This document shows, piece after piece, positions 1 through 6,862 of a DNA stretch of 20,639 nucleotides. Origin of the DNA: a virus; the IMG/VR virus record IMGVR_UViG_3300042197_001330, positions 1 to 20,639 of that record. One strand, 5' to 3'. The notes under the pieces are model-generated. The model had not been told where the DNA came from, searched no databases, and saw only the letters and a list, made by a program, of their open reading frames with translations. Within the stretch, counting starts at the first letter, position 1; every line of letters starts with the position of its first letter. Made by a program: the position numbers and the translations under genes.

Positions 1-2
1 GT

Positions 3-170
3 TCTGCCGACAGTTACTATCGTCGTCCTCGTCGTCCGCATTTCTTTACTGATGCGACGTATCAGAGTGATGAGATTGAAGAGCGTTTTATGACGAAGCA
101 GCAGATTGCTGAATACAATCTTGGCTTCGACGATAACGAAGCATCGCAAAATTTCAAGGACTGGGGTTGA
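3..170 (+). CDS. C-terminal end of an unidentified phage protein (5' partial)
   Basis: An open frame enters from the left edge and stops at TGA 168-170, giving 55 residues. The visible part begins with an Arg/Tyr/Pro-rich stretch (YYRRPRRPHFF) and ends in an acidic tail with a short helix-like segment (MTKQQIAEYN). The frame is uninterrupted and the next gene starts two bases after its stop, as is usual in this compact operon, so it is probably a real gene end. I do not recognise the family, and no function can be assigned from the tail. Confidence 0.6.
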   Translation, partial: SADSYYRRPRRPHFFTDATYQSDEIEERFMTKQQIAEYNLGFDDNEASQNFKDWG

Positions 171-171
171 T

Positions 172-396
172 ATGAAAAAGCAAACAGAAACATTGTTGAG
201 TGAAGCGATTGATTTGGTGAATGCTGCTGATCATGTTCTTGCGAACACGATGACGCAGTATGATCTGAGTGCGAAGGATTGTTATAATCTCGCCGAGAAA
301 CTTGAGCGTGCATGTCATATGCTCTTGGTTGTTGGCGATCGCAAGATGCAAGCAGATTTGAATAAGATTCCAGTTGGTGAAGGAGTGCCGTTCTAA
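172..396 (+). CDS. Small hypothetical phage protein, 74 aa
   Basis: The ATG at 172 lies two bases after the preceding stop. It is preferred over an upstream in-frame ATG at 106, which would overlap the previous gene by 65 bases. The protein looks all-helical (LLSEAIDLVNAADHVLANTM, then LAEKLERACHMLL), with no membrane segment or recognised motif. Its stop TAA 394-396 shares its last base with the ATG of the next gene, which suggests translational coupling. Function unknown. Confidence 0.7.
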   Translation: MKKQTETLLSEAIDLVNAADHVLANTMTQYDLSAKDCYNLAEKLERACHMLLVVGDRKMQADLNKIPVGEGVPF

Positions 397-623
397 TGGG
401 TTACTTTAAGAATATTGAGATTGATGTCATCGACATGTATCACAGCGAAGGCATGAAAGAGTTTGAGATTGCAACATCTCTTGGCATTCCTCTGACGCAG
501 GTGCATGCGATTCTTGCTGCTTATGACAAGGATTGCGATGCCGATGCTGATGAAGGTGAGAGTGATGTTGAGATTGTCAGTTATGATGATCTTGAATTTG
601 ATCCAGGCGCTGAGCACTATTGA
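396..623 (+). CDS. Small protein with a helix-turn-helix-like segment and acidic tail, 75 aa
   Basis: It starts in a TAATG overlap with the gene before it. Residues 20-42 (MKEFEIATSLGIPLTQVHAIL) have the pattern of a helix-turn-helix: a first helix with Ala, a Gly at the turn, then a second helix. Residues 45-70 are strongly acidic (DKDCDADADEGESD). A small HTH with an acidic tail would fit a phage regulator or a DNA-mimic-like protein, but this is inference from shape only and no family is recognised. Next start overlaps its stop (TGATG). Confidence 0.7.
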   Translation: MGYFKNIEIDVIDMYHSEGMKEFEIATSLGIPLTQVHAILAAYDKDCDADADEGESDVEIVSYDDLEFDPGAEHY

Positions 624-889
624 TGCAGCACTCACCACATTTTGAAGATTGGCTTGAATTACAAAAACTCAAACGTGAAAATGAGGAGTTGAAAATGGCA
701 CAAGTAAATCCGAACAACACCAAGCAAGCAGTTGAACATCTGCGACAGTTGCGCAAGATGGGTTATGCAGTTGTTGCATTTACACCTGAAGAATTGCATG
801 GGGCTGATCCCGATCATGTTGAAGATCGTTTGGTTGAACTTGGTTGGGATGTCATTGATAGTCTTTCTACGGAGCCATACAATGAATGA
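623..889 (+). CDS. Small conserved-type phage protein with N-terminal coiled coil, 88 aa
   Basis: The ATG at 623 overlaps the previous stop (TGATG); a TTG just before it is less likely. Residues 10-24 (LELQKLKRENEELKM) form a short charged heptad-like helix. The rest is a compact alpha/beta domain with GYAVVAFTPEEL and VEDRLVELGWDVID, a pattern I associate with small proteins of T4-like marine phages whose function is unknown. A second in-frame ATG at 695, preceded by GAGGAG (683-688), could give a 64-residue form without the coiled coil. Its 3' end overlaps the next gene by 8 bases. Confidence 0.7.
   Translation: MQHSPHFEDWLELQKLKRENEELKMAQVNPNNTKQAVEHLRQLRKMGYAVVAFTPEELHGADPDHVEDRLVELGWDVIDSLSTEPYNE
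683..697 (+). promoter_or_regulatory. Possible internal ribosome binding site and start
   Basis: GAGGAG (683-688) is followed after six bases by an in-frame ATG (695-697), inside the 623-889 gene. This is a better Shine-Dalgarno arrangement than at the first ATG, which relies on stop-start coupling. It could be the true start or make a second, shorter product. Confidence 0.4.
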
Positions 890-995
890 TCCTTATGTAA
901 CATTTGTTTTAGGATTGCTTTGCGGTTTGATCATGGGTATTCTTGTGATGATTCCTGCGAAACGAAAGGGGCGTTATTATTATGATGACAAATGA
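882..995 (+). CDS. Tiny single-pass membrane protein, 37 aa
   Basis: A 37-codon frame starts at ATG 882, inside the last codons of the previous gene. Residues 5-24 are a continuous hydrophobic stretch (YVTFVLGLLCGLIMGILVMI), followed by a basic patch (AKRKGR) and an YYYDDK tail, so one transmembrane helix with a cytoplasmic C terminus is predicted by the positive-inside rule. The Gly spacing (GLLCGLIMG) would allow helix packing. Its stop lies within the first codons of the next gene. Such small membrane proteins are common in T4-like phages; the specific role is unknown. Confidence 0.6.
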   Translation: MNDPYVTFVLGLLCGLIMGILVMIPAKRKGRYYYDDK

Positions 996-1206
996 ATATC
1001 GTCGCTCAGTACTTGCTCCTCGCGCAAGAGTTCCCTTTGATCCTAGCAATAATAAACATATGCTTGATTTTGCTAGATTTGTAAAGTATAATAGTTGGAG
1101 AGAAGGTTGTTCTTATTTCTTGGAAGATCCATACAGTGATATTCCTACGATGATTCGAGCAAAAATTGCTGACTACACTTTGTCTAAACTTGTGGAGAAA
1201 GTCTAA
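982..1206 (+). CDS. Hypothetical phage protein, 74 aa
   Basis: Two adjacent ATG codons (982, 985) follow an AAAGGGG Shine-Dalgarno; the first is used here. The protein opens with a basic segment (YRRSVLAPRARVPFDPSN), then a FARFVKYNSWREGCSYFLEDPYSDIPTM core and a C-terminal helix. The pattern 'PRARVPF ... LEDPY.DIPTMI' resembles small proteins I associate with T4-like cyanophages, from memory only. No function is known. It overlaps the gene before by 14 bases, and the next ATG directly follows its stop. Confidence 0.7.
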   Translation: MMTNEYRRSVLAPRARVPFDPSNNKHMLDFARFVKYNSWREGCSYFLEDPYSDIPTMIRAKIADYTLSKLVEKV

Positions 1207-1404
1207 ATGATTTCAAACGGTAATTTTGAAGTGATGCCACTCGGCACAATGGAAGAGATTCGTGAGTTGCGTCGATTGACAAAAGAACTCATTGCTCTCG
1301 ATAGCACTCATAGCGTGAGTATGCCTTATGCAGTCTCTGCCAAGATTGGAGAGATTGCTCGATTCTATCAATATCATTGTGAAAAGTATCCTGTACAAAT
1401 ATGA
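1207..1404 (+). CDS. Small hypothetical phage protein, 65 aa
   Basis: The ATG immediately follows the previous TAA and is preceded by GGAG (1194-1197) at normal spacing. The product has a helical centre (MEEIRELRRLTKELIAL, then VSAKIGEIARFYQYH) and no membrane segment. It overlaps the next gene by 4 bases (ATGA). Family not recognised. Confidence 0.65.
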   Translation: MISNGNFEVMPLGTMEEIRELRRLTKELIALDSTHSVSMPYAVSAKIGEIARFYQYHCEKYPVQI

Positions 1405-1721
1405 TGATTTATTGCGCCGCTCGTTTCAAACCAAAAAAGAAACGTAAGACAAAGGGTGTAGTTGCTCAAAAGTATCAGCGATCAAGTGCTATCTTGGGTG
1501 TTGAGAAATTGCCTTCGCTTTCTTATGGTTCGCGTGTTGGTGCTGATACAGCGAGAACCATTCAGTCCCTTCAGACCGATCGTATATATACTGAAAGGCG
1601 AGAGAGTATGAAGTATACTGGATCGCTTGTTAAGGGCATCGCTACGATGCACAAATCAAATGCTGTTCCTGTGATTGATGAAGAACAGATGAAAGATATT
1701 TCGCGTATGCGCAGAGGTTAA
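1401..1721 (+). CDS. Basic hypothetical phage protein, 106 aa
   Basis: It starts in an ATGA overlap with the previous gene. The N terminus is very basic (FKPKKKRKTKGVVAQKYQR), suggesting nucleic-acid or capsid contact. The middle has YGSRVGADTARTIQSLQTDR, and the C terminus ends in SRMRRG. There is no catalytic motif or membrane helix. The gene is followed two bases later by a 31-codon gene that is also strongly basic. Function unknown; coding status is supported by tight packing and protein-like composition. Confidence 0.65.
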   Translation: MMIYCAARFKPKKKRKTKGVVAQKYQRSSAILGVEKLPSLSYGSRVGADTARTIQSLQTDRIYTERRESMKYTGSLVKGIATMHKSNAVPVIDEEQMKDISRMRRG

Positions 1722-1723
1722 TT

Positions 1724-1819
1724 ATGCCAGCAAAAGTTGGATTGAAAGGTCACGGTAAAGGTCGTTGCAAGTTAGGCTCAAAGAAACGTAAAGCACGACG
1801 CCGCAATCGCGGTGCTTAA
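1724..1819 (+). CDS. Arg/Lys-rich 31-residue peptide
   Basis: A 31-codon frame runs from ATG 1724 to TAA 1817-1819, filling the space between its neighbours exactly, with two bases on each side. Eight Lys and seven Arg in 31 residues, mainly in a C-terminal cluster (GSKKRKARRRNRGA), plus Gly-rich spacing (GLKGHGKGRCKLG), suggest an unstructured nucleic-acid or ribosome-binding peptide. The same TTAATTATG start context occurs at both this gene and the next. Family not recognised. Confidence 0.55.
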   Translation: MPAKVGLKGHGKGRCKLGSKKRKARRRNRGA

Positions 1820-1821
1820 TT

Positions 1822-2310
1822 ATGAAGATCTCTATCGGTAAATATCCGAAGAAAGGTGAACAAAAGAAGTCTATTAAGATTGATCCATGGGATACATGGA
1901 ACATGGCGCATACTCTTGCTGACATCATTCATCCGATGCTTCAGCAGTTGCACAAAGATAAACATGGTGCACCATATACCGATGACGAAGATGTGCCTGA
2001 GCATCTTCGTTCTACTGCAGCCAAACCCAAGAAAAACGAATGGGATGTTGATTCCAACCACTTCAAGCGTTGGGATTGGATTCTGAAAGAAATGATCTGG
2101 GCATTTGGTGAACTTGCTAAAGATCGCGATCTTGACTTCTTCATCAAGAAGCCAAAGTACAAATGGGTCAAGAAAGAAGGTGAAAATTTCTCTGAGATGG
2201 TAACTGTACGCGAAGGCATCTATGATGCCGAAAAAGCCAAAGCATACTATGCTCGAAAGAAAAATGCTTTCCGTTTGTTTGGAAAATACTACGAAAATTT
2301 ATGGGATTAA
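1822..2310 (+). CDS. Hypothetical T4-like phage protein, 162 aa
   Basis: A clean 162-residue frame. Visible blocks are KISIGKYPK at the N terminus, IDPWDTWNMAHTLADIIHPML (residues about 20-40), KHGAPYTDDEDVPEHLRST and NHFKRWDWILKEMIWAF, rich in Trp, Asp and His. I recognise this combination (DxWDTW, HGAP, DVPExLRS, FKRWDW.LDEMIWAF) as a protein recurring in T4-like marine phages, but with no known function. The His/Asp/Trp content could point to metal or nucleotide binding; that is speculation. It is the last small gene before the sugar island. Confidence 0.85.
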   Translation: MKISIGKYPKKGEQKKSIKIDPWDTWNMAHTLADIIHPMLQQLHKDKHGAPYTDDEDVPEHLRSTAAKPKKNEWDVDSNHFKRWDWILKEMIWAFGELAKDRDLDFFIKKPKYKWVKKEGENFSEMVTVREGIYDAEKAKAYYARKKNAFRLFGKYYENLWD

Positions 2311-2313
2311 TAA

Positions 2314-3069
2314 ATGACAACAAAAATAAGTTTGGAGGAATTGAATAAACAATTCTTCAGCGGAGAGCCATACAATCATGTGGTGATTGACAATTTTTTT
2401 GATGAGAAAACTGCTCAAGAACTCGCAGCAGAGTTTCCGAAGTTTGATGATCCGAATGTTTGGACAGTCTCTTACGATAACCCAGTAGAAAAAAAGAAAG
2501 CCTGTTCTCATTGGGATAAATTTCCACCAAAACTTTATTCATCGCTATTCTGGTTGTGTAGCGATGGTTTCTCATATACACTATCCAAGATTACAGGTAA
2601 AGAAAATATTGTTGCTGATTATGGATTGAATGGTGGTGGATTGCATATTCATGGTAATAAAGGTAAATTGAATATTCATAAGGACTATTCTGTTCATCCA
2701 AAACTTCCACTTAAAAGAAACTACAATCTTATCATATACATGACTCCTGATTGGGATTCGTCTTGGGGTGGAGGATTAGAACTTTGGAGTCATGATGCTG
2801 AAAGAAATCGCCCTAAAGAATTGGTTAAGACTGTAGAAAATAAATTTAATCGCGCAGTTATTTTTGATACCACACAAAATTCTTGGCACGGATTGCCACA
2901 AGAATTAACTTGCCCAGATCACGTGACTAGAAATAGTCTCGCGGTTTATTATCTTACTGAAATAGATGAAAAAACTGAACAACGTAAGCGTGCTTATTTT
3001 GTTCCGTACAAAGATCAAAACAATGATCCATCAATTGAACAATTTTGTATAGAGAGAAGTGGTTTATGA
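2314..3069 (+). CDS. 2-oxoglutarate/Fe(II)-dependent oxygenase, prolyl-4-hydroxylase-like
   Basis: A 251-residue protein with the signature of a 2OG/Fe(II) dioxygenase: a metal ligand pair H122-x-D124 in LNIHKDYS, a distal His H192 (NSWHGLP) and a putative 2-oxoglutarate-binding Arg R206 (TRNSLAVYY). The stretch YNLIIYMTPDW ... SWGGGLELW is the typical core strand pair. The family hydroxylates protein side chains or small molecules using O2 and 2-oxoglutarate. The substrate cannot be read here. Being first in a glycan operon and overlapping a glycosyltransferase by 4 bases (ATGA), it may hydroxylate a residue or sugar that is then glycosylated. TET/JBP-type base hydroxylation is possible in phages, but this protein looks more P4H-like. 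Confidence 0.85.
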   Translation: MTTKISLEELNKQFFSGEPYNHVVIDNFFDEKTAQELAAEFPKFDDPNVWTVSYDNPVEKKKACSHWDKFPPKLYSSLFWLCSDGFSYTLSKITGKENIVADYGLNGGGLHIHGNKGKLNIHKDYSVHPKLPLKRNYNLIIYMTPDWDSSWGGGLELWSHDAERNRPKELVKTVENKFNRAVIFDTTQNSWHGLPQELTCPDHVTRNSLAVYYLTEIDEKTEQRKRAYFVPYKDQNNDPSIEQFCIERSGL

Positions 3070-3812
3070 AAGTAACAGTCATAACTCCAACAACAGGAAA
3101 TATATTTCTTGGCGAATGTATTGAATCTGTTAGAAAACAAACTTATAAGAACGTAGAACATATCGTAGTTGTTGATGGACACAGTCGATGGGAACAAACA
3201 AGTGAGGTATTGAATGCAGCGGAATTCCCAAATGGAACGAACCAGCATATCTGCATACTACCCTATCCTACAGGCACTAACCGTTACAACGGTCATCGTG
3301 TGTACGGTGCTGCTACTTATTTCGCAGATGGCGATTATCATATCTGGTTAGATGATGATAATGCATTAGAACCAGATCATATCGAAAAACTTGTAAAACT
3401 TGTTCAAGAAAAACAATTACACTGGGCGTTCTCCTTCAGAAAAATTATCGACAAAGATAGCAACGTATTGTGTCTTGATGATTGTGAGAGCCTAGGACTA
3501 TGGCCATCCATTTTGCACGAACAAGATTATTTCGTTGACGTAAATTGTTACTTTGTGAAAAAAGAAGTTGCTGTTGCGATGAGTACAGTTTGGTATCGTA
3601 AGTTCCGCGAGCCAGGTCAGATGGAGATCGATCGTGCGATTGCGTCAGTCCTTATGTCAAAACAAAACAACTTAAAGTTTGACTGTACTAGGGATTATAC
3701 GGTAAAATATAGAGTCGGCAATACTGGTCTATCAGTACAAGCAGACTTTTTCTTGCGTGGTAATGAAGAAATGCTACGAAGGTATAATAACAAGTTACCT
3801 TGGAAATCATAA
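3066..3812 (+). CDS. Glycosyltransferase family 2-like (GT-A fold)
   Basis: A 248-residue protein starting at ATG 3066 (ATGA overlap); a longer frame would run 21 bases further into the oxygenase gene. It shows the GT-A opening strand VTVITPTTGN, a helix (FLGECIESVRKQTY), IVVVDGHS, and a metal/nucleotide-sugar motif D96-D97-D98 in YHIWLDDDNAL, preceded by GHRVYGAATYFADGD. These are hallmarks of family 2 inverting transferases that move sugar from a nucleotide-sugar. Donor and acceptor are unknown. There is no membrane helix, so it acts in the cytoplasm on a soluble or peripheral acceptor. The intact Asp motif contrasts with the next gene. Confidence 0.85.
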   Translation: MKVTVITPTTGNIFLGECIESVRKQTYKNVEHIVVVDGHSRWEQTSEVLNAAEFPNGTNQHICILPYPTGTNRYNGHRVYGAATYFADGDYHIWLDDDNALEPDHIEKLVKLVQEKQLHWAFSFRKIIDKDSNVLCLDDCESLGLWPSILHEQDYFVDVNCYFVKKEVAVAMSTVWYRKFREPGQMEIDRAIASVLMSKQNNLKFDCTRDYTVKYRVGNTGLSVQADFFLRGNEEMLRRYNNKLPWKS

Positions 3813-3813
3813 T

Positions 3814-4695
3814 ATGAAAGCACTTAAAATTGTTGTCACACACGTTCGGAATGAGGAATATCTACTTCAATGGTGGATTCCTCATCACGCAAAGAAGTTT
3901 GATTTCGGTGTTGTAATTGATTATGGTTCAACTGATCGGTCAATGGAAATGTTCAAAGAACTAGTTCCCCATTGGCAAATTATTCCATCAAGAAATAAAG
4001 ATTTTAATGCATTAAATTGTGATATTGAAGTTTTTGAAATTGAAGGAGCCATATTTAATCAGTTGCGGCAACAAGGAAATCCATTTGCTCCTTGGGTAGT
4101 TGCCTTGAACTCAACTGAGTTTTTGATTGGTGACACTGATAAACTTCGACCGCTCACATTTCGTAGCCAAAAGTTTTTGGCTTGTGATATTATGGTTGAT
4201 CGACCAGAGCAAGAAGGTATCGAACCAGATGTAACAAAACCATTGGTTGAACAACGGACACACGGCATTGCATTAGAATATGATAATTGTCGTAATGATC
4301 CATATGCAAGTAGAATTGATCAAATAGCATACGCTCGCGCAGCATCTGATCCAGAGTTTCACAAAAATGTGCACTTCTCTAATCGCGTTATGAGAAGTAT
4401 GCATAACTTCAATTTAAATTACATGGAAACATCGATGTATGGAACTGGTCGACATTACTGGGCGACACCATGCGAAGACTTTAGAATTGCTTGGTATGCC
4501 TATGCGCCTTATACTGATAAGATGCTTCAGCGTAAAATGGCAATTCAACATCAAATTCCATTAGTTGATCGTCAAGCTGGTCGTGGACCATCTCACTATA
4601 TAGATGAAGTGAAAGCAAAACGTCGTTTGGAATTTCACCAAGAGTTTGCTACTGACTTGAATTCTCTTTATAATAATTTGGAAAATAAATCATGA
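3814..4695 (+). CDS. Glycosyltransferase-like protein (Glyco_tranf_2_4 type) with altered Asp motif
   Basis: Start ATG 3814 lies one base after the previous stop; an in-frame ATG at 3757 would overlap the previous gene and is rejected. The protein has 293 residues. The N terminus (IVVTHVRNEEYLLQWWIPHH, then VVIDYGSTDRSMEMF) matches the GT2 subgroup usually opening with 'RNE...W..HH...G' and 'D..S.D.S'. At the expected Asp-x-Asp-Glu-Phe site the protein reads L98-N99-S100-T101-E102-F103, so both metal-binding Asp residues are replaced. It may bind metal differently or be non-catalytic. The end overlaps the epimerase by 4 bases (ATGA). Confidence 0.75.
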   Translation: MKALKIVVTHVRNEEYLLQWWIPHHAKKFDFGVVIDYGSTDRSMEMFKELVPHWQIIPSRNKDFNALNCDIEVFEIEGAIFNQLRQQGNPFAPWVVALNSTEFLIGDTDKLRPLTFRSQKFLACDIMVDRPEQEGIEPDVTKPLVEQRTHGIALEYDNCRNDPYASRIDQIAYARAASDPEFHKNVHFSNRVMRSMHNFNLNYMETSMYGTGRHYWATPCEDFRIAWYAYAPYTDKMLQRKMAIQHQIPLVDRQAGRGPSHYIDEVKAKRRLEFHQEFATDLNSLYNNLENKS

Positions 4696-5621
4696 GTATA
4701 ATTGGCGAAAGTTTAAAATTTGATCCGACCCCAGGAAAGGTATTGCTTATTGGTGGTTGTGGATATGTTGGTTCAGCGATATACGAAGAAATCAAAGATA
4801 GATATATTGTTGATACTGTAGATTTAGAATGGTATGGTAATTTCAATAATCCAAAAAACCTCAAAGAAGATTTTGGTTATCTTCATGAGTATGTTCTGCA
4901 GCAATATGAAACTGTAATTATTGTTGCCGCCAACTCATCAGTTCCTATGTGCAAAAATATTTGGAGCACGTTGGACAATAACATTGTTAAATTTTTGAAT
5001 GTTGTTGCAGAAATGAAACGCCCTGGGCAACGTTTAATCTACGCATCTAGTTCTTGCGTATACGTTGAGTCTAGTGATAAACCAATGGCAGAAGATCAAC
5101 CATTGGTTCCGAATGATGGTTTGACTCTTTCTAAAACCATTCTCGATTACACTTTACCACTACTCGATGTTGAGTATTATGGTTTAAGATTTGGTAGCGT
5201 GAATGGTTGGGCGCCAAACATGCGTACAGATTTAATGATTAATTCGATGACTCTTTCAGCAATGAAAGATAAACAAGTCAATGTGTTTAATGCCAAGGCT
5301 CATCGTCCAATCGTTTCTACTCATGATCTTGCTCGTGCCGTTTTAGCGATTCTTGATAACAGAGAAGATAATCGCGGTATCTATAATGTAGCCTCATTCA
5401 ATATGAATATTGGTGATGTCGGTCAGCGTGTTGCTGATTGTATGGGTGTTCCGCTTGTAGATAAAGGAACGAGCCAAACATATGACTTCATGGTTTCATC
5501 CGAGAAGTTTAAAAAGACGTTCAATTTTGAATTTACAGGAACCGTTGAATCTATTGTTGATTCAATTGTTACTAAACCTTTCAACAAACTATGGACTAAA
5601 AGAGAGAAGAATTTCCTATGA
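4692..5621 (+). CDS. NAD(P)-dependent epimerase/dehydratase (extended SDR) lacking the catalytic Tyr
   Basis: A 309-residue protein with a Rossmann nucleotide-binding loop GGCGYVG (21-27), an acidic strand end (VDTVDLEW), VAANSS (79-83), a catalytic-type Ser segment YASSSCVY (117-124) and C-terminal substrate-domain features (YGLRFGSVNGW, HRPIVSTHDLARAV, YNVAS). In the normal Tyr-x-x-x-Lys site it reads L144-T-L-S-K148: Lys is kept, Tyr is Leu. Extended SDRs epimerise, dehydrate or reduce nucleotide-sugars; without the Tyr the chemistry may differ or use another acid. It sits between a glycosyltransferase and the C-methyltransferase, overlapping both by 4 bases (ATGA at each junction). Confidence 0.85.
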   Translation: MSIIGESLKFDPTPGKVLLIGGCGYVGSAIYEEIKDRYIVDTVDLEWYGNFNNPKNLKEDFGYLHEYVLQQYETVIIVAANSSVPMCKNIWSTLDNNIVKFLNVVAEMKRPGQRLIYASSSCVYVESSDKPMAEDQPLVPNDGLTLSKTILDYTLPLLDVEYYGLRFGSVNGWAPNMRTDLMINSMTLSAMKDKQVNVFNAKAHRPIVSTHDLARAVLAILDNREDNRGIYNVASFNMNIGDVGQRVADCMGVPLVDKGTSQTYDFMVSSEKFKKTFNFEFTGTVESIVDSIVTKPFNKLWTKREKNFL

Positions 5622-6862
5622 AGAAAAATGATCATTGTTTAGTTTGTGAAACACCAGTTAATATTCAATATCTAGATTTAACAGATCAGCCACTGGCTAA
5701 TTCTTATCATAAGGGTGGAGCACTTGGAGCAGGACTGGCGCGATATCCACTTCAAATGTTGGTGTGCGATAATTGCTGGCACTCACAACTCTCAGTCTCT
5801 GTGCCACCTGCTGAAATGTTCGAACACTATCTATACGTTTCTGATACAAGTAGAACGCTAACTGAATATTTTGAATGGTGCGCAGATTATATTTTAAAGA
5901 ACGTTCTAGAACAACCTAAAAATGTTTTAGAAATTGCATGTAACTCTGGTCTATTTCTAGAGATGTTTAAGAAGCGCGGATTACAATGCGTTGGTGTTGA
6001 TCCCGCAGCAAACTTGAGAGAAATGACTCTTGAGCGTGGATTAGATGTATATGTTGATTACTGGAATCAACAATTCTCAGAAAAGGTTAAAGAGGAAAAG
6101 GGTAAGTTTGATCTTATCCTTGCGTTCCACGTTTTGCCGCACGTCGAAAGTCCAAATGATTTTATTCGTTCGTGTAAAAACGTTTTGTCTGATACAGGAA
6201 CCGTCTTTATTCAAACTTCCCAATGCGATATGTTCTTGAATAATGAATTTGATGTTATCTATCACGAACACTCATCATACTTTACGGCTCGTTCTATTCA
6301 AGAACTCGCTCATCGAAATGGTTTGTATGTTTCGAGTATCATTAAAACGGATATTCATAGTAAATCATTCTTGTTTGCCCTACAGCAATTGCCATGTGAA
6401 GAAACACAACTTAACGCATTGATTGAGCAGGAAGAAGAAGATAACATTTATACCATCACCAAGTATTTTGATTTTGCGGCTCACGCAGAATATACTCGTA
6501 ACACGTTGATTCAAAATCTTGATAAGTTTAAGAGGCAGGGTTATACATTAGTTGGGTATGGCGCTGCCGCTAAAGGCAACACGTTATTAAACTATATGCA
6601 ATACAAGTTAGATTTTATTATCGATGATAACCCACTCAAGCATGATTACCTTACACCTGGTATGAATATTCCAATCACATCTATTGATTTGATTGCAGAT
6701 AACAAGATTGAAAAGGTTTGCTTCATTCCATTGGCTTGGAACTTCTACGCTGAAATTAAAGAGCGTATCAATGAAGTTCGTGACACCAAGAACGATGTAT
6801 TTGTGAAATACTTCCCTGAATATTATGAAGAAGGCGAAATCTTTCCTAGAATAACGCAATGA
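5618..6862 (+). CDS. Nucleotide-sugar C-methyltransferase, TylC3/NovU type
   Basis: A 414-residue protein with the three-part build of dTDP-hexose C-methyltransferases: an N-terminal zinc-binding domain (C7-x-x-C10 and C50-x-x-C53), a central SAM-binding Rossmann domain (VLEIACNSGLF, about 103-113; VGVDPA), the family's His-Glu-His motif (YHEHSSYF, H216/E217/H218) and a C-terminal domain with GYGAAAKGNTLLNY (313-326). Length is typical (about 410). Known members transfer methyl from SAM to C3 of dTDP-4-keto-6-deoxy sugars, using the His-Glu pair as base. The RmlA/RmlB genes further right could supply such a substrate. Coupled by ATGA overlaps on both sides. Confidence 0.9.
   Translation: MKKNDHCLVCETPVNIQYLDLTDQPLANSYHKGGALGAGLARYPLQMLVCDNCWHSQLSVSVPPAEMFEHYLYVSDTSRTLTEYFEWCADYILKNVLEQPKNVLEIACNSGLFLEMFKKRGLQCVGVDPAANLREMTLERGLDVYVDYWNQQFSEKVKEEKGKFDLILAFHVLPHVESPNDFIRSCKNVLSDTGTVFIQTSQCDMFLNNEFDVIYHEHSSYFTARSIQELAHRNGLYVSSIIKTDIHSKSFLFALQQLPCEETQLNALIEQEEEDNIYTITKYFDFAAHAEYTRNTLIQNLDKFKRQGYTLVGYGAAAKGNTLLNYMQYKLDFIIDDNPLKHDYLTPGMNIPITSIDLIADNKIEKVCFIPLAWNFYAEIKERINEVRDTKNDVFVKYFPEYYEEGEIFPRITQ

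Noticed and set aside
1722-2219. Minus-strand open frames of 68-92 codons here and elsewhere
   Set aside because: They lie antisense to well-supported + strand genes, have Cys/Ser/Phe-rich compositions typical of shadows, and no ribosome sites or motifs.
3757-3813. Upstream in-frame start for the second glycosyltransferase
   Set aside because: It would overlap the previous gene by 56 bases, and the GT fold begins at the Met at 3814.
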